This document shows positions 49,846 to 61,070 of a stretch of DNA of 64,000 nt, one piece after another (positions within the stretch are counted from its first letter, which is position 1; each line of letters begins with the position of its first letter). The stretch is from Lepisosteus oculatus (Eukaryota; Chordata; Actinopteri; Semionotiformes; Lepisosteidae): contig NC_090697.1 in the NCBI RefSeq assembly GCF_040954835.1, positions 42,716,788 to 42,780,787 of the forward strand, given 5' to 3'. The position numbers and the translations under genes were made by a program. The notes beneath the pieces were generated by a model that did not search any database, was not told the DNA's origin, and saw only the letters and a program-made list of their open reading frames with translations.

Positions 49846-52182
49846 TTTTTATTAGTATTATTATTCATGCCTTTGATATAGGAGTTTTTTGTAAGTTAGT
49901 GAGTTTCCATAAAGTCTGATGAAATTAGCCGGTAGTGATGACATTTTCATAAAAGTCGCTAATTATGTCCGGGTTCATTGTAGTTTTCCGTTGCTTCACT
50001 TTTGTTAAGAAGTGCACTTAGCAGTCCTACAGTGTGGGAGTTAACTGAAAGCATTCATTAAGCGTATCACGTTTACTCAAATAGAATCTATTTGTAGTTT
50101 TTTTTTTTCGGAAGAATGTATCCTGGTGTTTAGTATTTTTTTTCTCTTTACTGATGGATTGCAGCTGCTGAAAAGGTGCACTCCAGCTTGTTTTGTGAGA
50201 ACATTTGCAACTAACTTGGTAAGCTGCCCCTCCCCCACACCCCAAAAGTGTGTGTATGCTTTTGTAATTACATTGATCTTGAAAGCTTTACGATCTGCTG
50301 ATGCGGTCTATTGCATTTCAAGGTGGTTTTGATTAAAGAGCCCTGTTTTCGTATCCTAAATTCACAACTAACTGTGTGCTTCTCCGGTTTCCAGTAATTG
50401 GGATTTTTCACATAGCTGTTGACCAGAGAAGTGCAGCAGTGTGTTTTAAGGCTTCACAACATTGCCAAATGGTTCTTCTCCTTGATTAAGTGGGTGAGAT
50501 TGTCAAGTCGCAGGTGTGGACTAAAAAAGAAACAGATGTTAGACCCTCTTTTATGACAAATAAAGAAAGGTTAAAGGATTTTGTTGTGAAGCACAGATGT
50601 GTACTTGAATTTATCTACTCATAATTACTTTTACTTGAAAAGCTGCAACACTTGGTTTTGGCCCAAAATTTGATCTGTCAATTAAGTTGTCTTAGTTCTA
50701 AACTCTCTGGAGCTCTGAAGATGACCCAAATCAAACAGTTCACTGTATTCATGAAATTTTACTAACAGAAGCAGTCTGCTAAAGAAAACATCAGGCTCTT
50801 TGCTTACAAAGTAAAACAGCTTAACCTTATAGAGAGAGTAATCTAGCTTTGTTTGAGAGGCTTTATGAGGCTTTTCTCTCTTGATCATCTACAAAATCAA
50901 ACAAAATCAGGTCAGGAAACAGCAACTGGCAGACAAAAAGAGCATTTTAATTTCCAAAAAAGGTAGGGTACAGGTACAATTTCTCTTACAGTATGAAATG
51001 AATTATGTTTTTTACAGAATCCATAATGCCCTAAGAAAATGTTTTAAAGCTGTCATAAGATACTATTTTTGTGTTTTGAAATTAGCAGTATATCTGTATT
51101 TATTAATCAGTTCTTTGATCCATCTGAAAGTTTTTCCAACTTCTGCAATCAATCCATCTAGCCTGACCCTTAGTTCTTCTTCAGTTCAGAAAATGAAAGG
51201 CTGCTTCAAATTTTAATGTCCAATACCTTGCTGAACATGTTACTTTAATTATGATGCCCAATACCCAAACCTAATAGTATCACTAGATAATCTCTATATG
51301 TGAATAACTGTAAGGCTAAAATTTAAAATAAGAATTTACTGTGTACTCTTATTAGTGAAGTCATTCACATGTTCAGCATGCAAAAATATTGAGTGTGAGA
51401 GGCGATATATTTCCATCCTCCTCCAAAATACATGCTTAGTTCCTCAGTGTGAACAGTGCTTCTAGGATGGACTGTAGTTTGCCATGACCCTCACAAGTGG
51501 AAGACTGATAAAGCCGAATAATTTCAGTGTTACTATGGGCCTTAGATCTGGCAAAAAAAAAGGGGAATACACCTCTCGGGAGCTGTGCAGTCTCTCGGAG
51601 AGCTGTGCACAGTTGTTCAAGCAATACTAGGGTTAGGCTGGGAATCCTTGGCTCACCACATGCATGCCATTTGAGTCTGTGGGCTTATCCATTAGAGATG
51701 TGTCTTTCCTGTATCTGTTATAGCATTATAGGCACAAAGGACAGAAAGAAGCAGGTGGCTTGACATTTCACTTTTTAGAGGGTGAATGTTGCCTTTGTCT
51801 CTCCTTATCTGATGAGGGGGTCTATTGGAGGTAGTTGTTCTGAGCAATATTTGTTCTAGTTTCATATCGAGGTACAATATTGGAGTAAGAATTAGCACAG
51901 TTATCATTGGAAGAAATTGATGGGGCACCATTTCCATGCCTTTTAATGGCTACAAAAAACAAGAACACTGTACTATTCTGTGTGTGTTTTTATGTCTAGA
52001 CATCAGAATCAGCTAAGGAAGTGTGAAAGTTGCCAAAAAATGAAATATTGCCTTGGTGGAGCTTAATGTAATGGCCCATGTTGTCCTTATCAATCTCTTA
52101 AATTTTAAGATTTAATCTTCCGTATAATATCAACAAAATTTGAAGAAGTTATAATTTTTTTGTAGGAGTGGGGAAAAGTGTG

Positions 52183-52591
52183 GATATTCTTGTTAAACAT
52201 TATGGTTGCTTTCAAAACCTTATTATAAGTGTGTACTTTCTATTAATTAAGCCAGTTTATGGTCCTTCGTGAAAGTACATTCTTGTTTATGGATCCTTCC
52301 TAGGAAGGGTTAATGTTCTGAATTCTGAGGGTCATTTCCCAAAGGTGCAGAATGATTGTGCCTCATGACAGAAAGAACCCAGATAGTTTGTAATACATCT
52401 GAAAGTTTTCTTCTGTTCGCAGGTTTTTTGTCTGATCAATCATTTTATATACTGCTTTGCCTTCACAGTAATATTGCTTACAGTGTTTTTGGTATCTTTA
52501 TTCTTTGTCTTGTTGTGATGACTTTAACTTTTAAAATGCTAAAGTAAGTAAGTGTAAGTGTCTGCAGTAAGGTGTATTCTGTGTGAACCCA
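52183..52591 (+). repeat. Direct duplication, copy 2
   Basis: Partner of 49428-49845, 2.75 kb downstream in the same orientation. It runs from GATATTCTTGTTAAACAT to GTGTGAACCCA. The DNA between the copies is not obviously duplicated. Confidence 0.8.
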
Positions 52592-54116
52592 GGAGATGGG
52601 GCAGTTTCACACCAGTCCTCTCCTGCCATCCTTGAATGTCATATTTTATTATATGCAATGTCAGTATAATTTTTCTATGTTATGTACACATTTACTTAAT
52701 ATTTTGAACATAACAGGACTAAAGATTGTCCAGTACTGTGTGAAACAGCCTTGCATTAGATGCATGGTCTTGAAAAGATTTACTCAGTCCCCATTGTTTC
52801 TGAAGAAACAGCTTAAAACTTTTGCTTTGAGTCCATTTCAATTGATGTAGAATATATATATATATCACTTCCTTTAATGAAATAGCTTTTGTACACTGTT
52901 TAAATTAATTAGAAAAAGTAGCCTAAAATCAGGAGTGTATCCGCACAGTAAGTAACATATGTAGGTGTACTTCTACATTCACATTCTATGTATATTCAGG
53001 TACTGTAGCAAGACAGTTTGAACCTAATGGGAAACATACAGTCACCTATATTCAATTCTATTTTTTATGTCATTTTTCACCGTCTGAAATTTTTAGGCGA
53101 TTGAGAGCTGCTTAATTAGTGCAATGTTCTTGTCTTTCATTGAAGAATTAGCCCTTTCTGTGGCCCTTGTGAAAGCTTTCTGCTTCTGCTTTTATATGAA
53201 GTAGGATTTTATCATTTCTATCTCACTGAACTTAAGCTCAAAAGAGCTTGCTTCTGTCTTTCTGTGTGGATATCTCAGTGTACTCTTGGACTGGTTTCTT
53301 TGCCTGTCTTGTTTCTAAAAGCTAAATTAATACAGCTCAGTTTCTGCATTGGTGCTAACTAAGTACTGGTAAAAACTGGTTCTCAAGCTTTTTAAATTTT
53401 TTCTTGTCATACAATCATGTTGAAGTTTCATGTGAGATGTTAGGTCTGTTATTATAAAGAATGAGCTGTAAGACTGGTAACAGAGACATGTTTGTGTGGT
53501 GGATAGGAAACTTAAATGATAAATTTGTGTATGAGATAGTATCTGACTTTAATATAGGACTTGCATAAAATACAAGATAGCTTACAAACATGGGACATAA
53601 TGCATATTGCTATGATCTTTAAAGCATACAGTGTACTATAGTTTTTTCATGCACTAGGCTGCTTGACATATTTAATTGAGCAAAAGTTTCACTCAAAAGT
53701 GTATTTTAAGTCTAATTATTCTAGCAAAGCGAGATAATTCAATGGTAAGATCAGTAATAGCAGTTAGTAGGCACTGCAAAGTAACCCCATCTGCAGTTAG
53801 AATCTTGAAATACTCTCAAGTCACCAGGTCCAGGGTACTGAGGTCCTTTATTGGTAACCTCTTACTGAGATAGTCTCACTGGCTGTGAATTAACTTTGTT
53901 GGACTGAAGGACCATTTCTAGATTATTCATTTTTCAGTTTTGCTAGAATTGTTTATTTTTTGTTCTTTATGTCACTAGGTTGTCGAAAGTCTCCCACTCT
54001 TTTCCAGATCCTGTCTTTTTGATAATGGAAGGTAGTAGGAAGTTGTGAGTGTCAGCTAGGCCATAGCATATCTTCAGCTTAGCACAGGACCAAGATGTGG
54101 GGGAAGGGGTGAACGG

Positions 54117-54330
54117 TATTTAAAGGGTTTGACAGGCAACAGGAAAAGGGCAGCTCTAGTTGTAATTGCTATGGGTTTAAGTGTAGAAAATACATGGCTG
54201 CTGGGGTCTAAAAGATTTCCACCAGGAGGGCTCAGATACCTGCCCTGCAGGGCTTCTTCTGGTGCAGTGAAGCAAGTCCACACCTGGCAGCTTTTTCCCC
54301 TTCTGATCCGTGGGGAGAGCTGCTGTCAAG
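54117..54330 (+). promoter_or_regulatory. Candidate alternative promoter and first exon
   Basis: A TATA-like TATTTAAAG at 54117-54125 is followed by about 180 bases of locally GC-richer sequence ending at GTCAAG and a GTAACG donor (54331). An open frame from 54129 crosses the donor, so a coding role is not excluded, but no homology was recognised. It might be an alternative start for DISP1 or a chance match. Confidence 0.25.
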
Positions 54331-57300
54331 GTAACGCTTCCTGGTTGTTATTGTCCAGCACCTTCAGTGTTTTAGAATGTTGCAAGATGCAGGTAACTGT
54401 GCTCAGATAATTTTAAGGCAGTTTCCATATTTAAAGCTGACATTTTTAATTGGATGGAGGTTTCTAAACAACTTCATGAGTCCATAAGTAAATATGTATG
54501 CATTAAATATGACGATTCATCCAGCCAAAGTTGCTAACTTTGTCACGCTGGTTTTGGAATGCATTCCCGCTTGATATGATGGAAGACCACAGTGTAAAGG
54601 CTGTGTAAGAAATGGAAAACTGTATAATTTGTCTGCCTTATTGTTGTATATCCCAGAAGCATTACAATTGGCTCCATCTTCCATAATCCAAAGCAATCTG
54701 ATCTTTGTCAGGGCTGCTACTGGAGAAGAGCCTGATGGATTGATAATGACCAGAGTGATGGTGGAAAATTCCTTGATGTAGTCATGCAGGACTGACCTTT
54801 ACTCACAGCACTATCTATCACAGTTTGAGAAGAAGCAGCCACTGCTTTCTTCGAAGCAGATTCTACATTTACTTAACCTTTCTTTGTGGGAGAAATGGAA
54901 AGAGTTGTCAGGCTTATAATGCGGGAGTGTTTGTATCCAGTCCCACATGATTGAGTCAAAACACCATCCCCTCTCCTCTGGGAAACATTTACAAAATAAT
55001 CGTGGCATTGCATTCTTTACCTTGCAGATGACAAATAAGCTCCATGCACTGAATTGATTTTCAATAGTATTCTTGATTGTATTAACTTATGTTTAATTTC
55101 TGTCAATTAAACATTTTTAGTTTCATGTAATCTGATGAAAAGATCAGTATAAGGAGAGAGGAATTTTCTTTCAGCACACCCGTCTGAGACTATTTTGTTT
55201 GTGTGTGATTCTGAGGTTGAGTTACCAGGGCTAGTAGGGAGATATGCCACACTGGAATGCCAGCTGCTCAGGGCAAGATTGTGGAATTCTGCTGTTTGCC
55301 ATGCAGAGTGTTCAAATGAATAGGTCACATCTCTGATGTTCTAACTGGATGCGCTTAAGCCTCTGTTCATGTGTTAAAAGCAGAAGAGTTGTGAGATCCC
55401 TAGTAGGAACAGGTCATATTATTATCACAAAAAGTATATACATATCATGTTCTTGAATTTTTGTGGAATTTTGCAGTGAGCACCTTCAAGTGCTACAATT
55501 TATATCTTTGCATTTTCTGCGTATGTATGTGCAAACGCAGACACATGCCAAAATAATGATTCTGCAGTCGGTCACAGTTCCACAGAAATGTAGAAGTATG
55601 TTAATATTTTTTTTTTTAGTTTAAGCCTCATTATATTGGATTGATTTCTTTGGGAATAAAATGTGACTTTGACTAACTCACACCTTGATTGAAATAATTG
55701 GCTAGCAACATGCTGTGGAAATACCTTCCATTTGTGAAAAAAGCTGGAAATAATTTGAAGCCTAAATGCATAGAATTAATTGAGCTGTCTTTGAATTTCA
55801 CCCGTCTTAGTCTGTAATAGTCTTTAATTTAAGAATTAAGATTACTACAGACACTTGAGATGGTCTTTTAAGATTAAAACCTTAATATTTATTTGGGATT
55901 TTTTGGTAGCTCATCAAAGTATAATACAATAACTAAACTTTTGGCTATATGAAGTAAAATACCAGTAAAATACCAGAACCAGAAAGGACATATAATAATG
56001 TGTTTAATATTGATACAATTATGATATTGTATTATGATATTGTATTATGATTTAGGTATTAAACTAAGGTAGATTTAGCTACAGTTAGTCTTTTGTATAT
56101 GGTTTTTGAGTTTTAAAATTTTTGTCTGCTTTTTAATTCAAATAAAAAATCAATTTAATTCTTATGAGGAGCACGAATAAATATTATGAACTCTGAACAC
56201 TTTTCTCTGGAACAAAAGTGTAATATGCCACACCTAAAAGGATATGATTACATATGAAAAAGCTGCCAGGTTATTAAGTGAAGGTTTGGTTGACAGTAAA
56301 TGTAAAAGCTATTTTAGCTGTAACCACAACAAACAGTCTTGAAGTGAAGCATTATATATATATATTGGCACATCTCTATATTTAGTCAAGATTGAGATTT
56401 CTGTCCTTGTTGAATACTGTTGATTTTGTTTTCCTTTCTTGTGTTTCACACCATAGGCATACTGCTATAAACGTTTTTATATATAACCTATACATATATC
56501 TGGAATATAGAGTAATGTGATCATTTATGAATTCCAGTAAAACTACTGAAAACTGCAAATCGGAGAGATGGAGGAATTTTAAGGAAAATTTACACAGTCA
56601 ATAGGACTGTTGGTGAATTACCTCTCCTATTTAGACCTTATACCCGCTTAATTTAGTCAAGAGATACTGGCTGGTCATTAAAATCAAGAACAGGGAAGCT
56701 TTTCCATATACTTGTGACCTTCAGGTAAATAGTTTCTTTACGTTTGTGTACAGTATCTCTTAAGACAACACATAAATTATAACATGAATGCTGAACAACA
56801 AATTCATGGAAAGTCATGAACATCACAGATGTTTTTAAATGTTTTTCATGTGAACTATAAAGGATGCTTAATGAAACACGATTACTAGCTTCAGCTGATA
56901 CTGTGAAAAACCTGACTGAAACACCGAACCAGAGGCAATGTTCATATGTGTTTTCCACAAATGTGTTCTATAACAAAATTGTTTTTTATAGCATGTGCAG
57001 ATGTAACATTTTACCTGGGAACAAAATAACCTAGAATATCATAACTCTTATGCTTACGTGTCTTCAGCATTAAAATTAAGAGGGCTTGAACATGTTTTCT
57101 TTTACATTAGGCTCAGAGCTTTCATGCCTCTCTCAAAAATAAATATGATGTTCCCTTGGTATATTGTATATTATAAATGGTGTTGTTCTTTTTAATAGCA
57201 CAGTGCCAAGAAATACATAATTTATTTGTACATATAGTTTGTAAATTTGTTTATAAATTTGACTTAAATGTTTATGTTTGTAGGCTTTAGTTGCTTTTTA

Positions 57301-60300
57301 CTGTGCCCAGTATTTTAAAAACTAAACTTTCAGAAATAAAACTACTATTCAAATTTGATTAAAATATAAAACACAGGACTATTTGACTTTGAATCAACAT
57401 AACTTGTCCTTACAAAGGAGTTCTGTTCTTTTCAACAACCCAAGACTTTCCCTGACAAAGTGACTTACACTTCCACTAGGTGTTGGCCTAACTTCACTGA
57501 AGTGCACAGCATGTTAAGTGTTGCATTAGACTCACAAATGCAAGCTTTTGCTTATGGCTTAATTACTGTTCAACTGGTAAAGTCGAAAGCAACTGAAATT
57601 GTTAACAGACTAATCTCCCATCTCTTCATCTTTACTGAGAAATAAGCTGATCTCTTCTTACAATAATTCCGTGAACGGCTTCCATATTGGCTATCGGGGA
57701 AGAATGTTCTTTCAACTTTATGTAGTTAATGACTGTACATTTTAATAATACATTAAATTAGGTTTCGTGCACTGTTCTTTTCTTGTAAGGAAGTTACAGA
57801 GCAATTATATTATTGTTATGGTTCCTGCTGGAAAAGTTCTGCAACAAATATTCTAAATAGTTTCTTTTAAAAGCTACAATGAGGAAAATTATTCTCATTG
57901 GATACTATATTAAAATTAAATGTAAATTCAACTACATGAAAATTCTTGCGAGTTCCATGATGTTGATATTATAATATTAATGTGACAAAAATCACATTCA
58001 TTGTTGACCACTTCAGCAGACACTTCAGATACCTGGTAATCTGCAATCTGCACCATATGGAAGTTTGAATAAGGATCTGTTCATTACATCACTATTGTAA
58101 TTTCTGCTTCCCTTCCAGGCAGTTTGGAGAGGATTTCCGCTTCATTGCTGTGGCCCATTTAGGAGTTTACCACTAAAGGTGAAAACGCTATTTTAAAGGT
58201 GCAAGCTTTGACAGTTGATGGTAATCTTAATGTTGACTCCCAAGTGACCTTATTAACAGTATGAGATTTGCAGAGGAAAAGCTGTGGGGTGTCTTTGACC
58301 TTTGTTCAAAGGGGTTAAGATCTCTCAAATTATAACAGCCATTAGCATGAAAGCATTTTGAGGTGCTGCTTTTAAAACCATGGGAAGCTTTTTTGTACCC
58401 TTCCAATTAAAATTATTTTGTTTTGCAGCATTACATATTGAAGAATACTAGGCTTTAAAATACATTTCAATATGCAATTTTAACTGGATGACTTGTAGTT
58501 TCACTAAAATTGTGAGGTAGTGTGTTGCTTACATTGTATCTATACAATGTAAACAACTTAAAGGATTACTCTAAATGATGACATATTAAAAGTTGTATGC
58601 AGCATATTAAGTTTAAAGTAATTTTACACAGGTAAACAATGTTTCTATGCAGTAGATATCATTTTCAGTCTCGAGATTTCCCAAGACTAGATGTCTAACT
58701 ATAGCTTTTAAACCAGTGTGTACGGTTTTTGTTTTTTGGGGCTATAAAACAAATGAATAAATAGAACAAACCTTTGCATTGTAGTTATACCAGGTTAAGG
58801 TTTGTTCCCTTTGCCACACTGATGGAAAAGATGACAAAGCATGTCATGTAATAGAAACATCTATTTAATTATTGAATACGTGTTTGATTTACTACACAAA
58901 TAGAATGATGTTCCTGCATAATTATAGTTCTTCACATTACTACAGGGTATTTTTGCAAGAATAATATTACTACACATTGTTAATGAAATATTAGATGCAG
59001 TGCTGTGATCTCTCCAATAACATTTCTTCAGATGTCTAAAAGACAGCATTTGTATTTCTTCCTTTGCGTACTTTATTCCACTTGTGTTTGCAGTGTTTTT
59101 TCCAGATGAAATGTGCAAATAGTGACTGTTTGGAGCTTGGCTTTATAATTAAAGTCATAAGCATGTTGAAGGATAATTAATGAAAGCGACCAGGATCAAC
59201 CTATCATCACATACTTGAGCCTCAGGGGCTATATCTGTATTCACTACACCTCTAAAAAAATATTTTTCAGATGCATGTATGGTAAAGTTAAAGATTGATC
59301 CTGGTAGCCTTGTTTCAAATTCAGGGTCTAATGTCAGCTGTAGGAAAATTTAAAAGTGTTGGAAATCAAAAGACTAATAGAGCTGTAGTTTTATTATTGA
59401 AACTCTTACTGGATTCTAGTTGAGGTTCTAGGCTCTAGCAGGACCCAGTCTCAGTTTCTCATGAGTTCAGTTACATTTTAATATTTCTCTATTGCTGTCA
59501 CTTGGTCAGATAACATTGTGAACAGTGCATCACTAAAACAGTTGACATTGTAGACAGTATTCCTGCAACATTAAGCCCTGTGCTTAACTAAAAAAAAAGA
59601 TCATCTACTGAAGCGGTCCATGTGTTTGGAAATTGATTTAAGGATGGCCATCAAAACCAACTGGATTGTAGCTCCTCTGCACCAAGGCATACATGTTTGT
59701 GTTATATTATTGGCATTTTACTGTGAAAGTTCAGTAAACACCTAGCAAGGAATAGGTATCTGGAAAATGATGTACATGCCAAGGTCACAGAATGATTCTT
59801 TGCATATTGTTTCCATTGTAAGTATTGCAAGTTAAGTTACTTAGGTTTAATTATGTTTAATTCTTATGGGGAATATATGTCATTCAAGAACTGCATGGCA
59901 TAATGAGGCTTCCACTTAACGTGAGCACAGTATATAGATTCCTGATGGGAATGACCACTGAGTATGTGACCCTTTATAGTATGTACAGTATCTGTTATAA
60001 TTTCTAGTTTTATTTTTAATTCAATAATAAAGTGCTTAGTTACAAGGCATAACTTTCATCAAATAATGTATGTTTCATTCACAGTAGGATATTCATGAAA
60101 ATCTTGAGTCGGCTATTTCATTTTATTGCTGAATTTTCAACCAAAGTGCTGTTGCAGTGAAGATTTCTGTGGCCAACAATACTTTCCACTTTGTCAAGAA
60201 ATTAATACATTCATGTGGATATTTTATGAAGATGGTTTATTTTATTGGTCCTGGTCCTGCAATTACAACAAGGATGTTATCAGATTCTCCTGCAGATAAT

Positions 60301-60829
60301 AATGATAAACCAATAATATAGATTGCTTACAAAGCAATCCATGTAAACAGAAATACATATTTTAAACTGTTTTTCCAAATGCACAGTGTACATCGATAAA
60401 TAGGTTGGAAAGTTTGTGAACAGCCTTAATAGAACATTTTCTGAGATCAATCGGTTCAAGCTTAATGTGTAGCTCCTGTATTTATGCACTTTTTCATCAG
60501 ATGAGAAGAAAGGTCTAAATCTTTCACTTTGTTTTTTGATTGCAGCGTCACAGTTTTCAGAAACTGAGAATAATTAAATTCTGCAACACATACATGTAGG
60601 CTATTCATTGACACATATTGCAAGATATTTCCATGTGATCAGAAAGATTGAAAAACCAGTGACACCACAAGACTTTCTTGAGGTGGTGGACAGTGACTTG
60701 TACAATCTATCCAAGATGGCTTCTGTTAATGGTTTCTGAAATGCTTAGAGAACTATAGCAACTCTCTCTAGGCACAACAGTATTAGTGCCTAATACTAGA
60801 AATCAGTTGCACAATTGTTTTACTCCCAG

Positions 60830-61070
60830 ACACACCGAAGCTCAGTATCAATGTCAAATCATGATTTAAATTGAACTGAGCATGTCTGGGCGTGTGTGAC
60901 TGTTCATAGTGCTTAGGTTGTGTTCTCTGAAGGCAACCCCAAATTGTAGCAGAGCTTGAGTGGAAGCTCATCAAAGCATTGAATGCCATTCCCCCAGTGA
61001 GGTCAATGAGACAGCAATACAATGACTGCTGCAAGGCAAGGAAGTAACCAGCATAGAAATTGTGACTTCT
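60830..61070 (+). mobile_element. Tc1/mariner transposase C-terminal remnant
   Basis: A degraded DLN..EHVW text near 60860-60890 is followed by AELEWKLIKALNAIPP and VRSMRQQYNDCCKARK (60949-61050), the pattern of the Tc1 C-terminus (EW..IP, then a basic SM.RR helix). Stops lie between the pieces. No terminal repeats were found. Confidence 0.45.
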
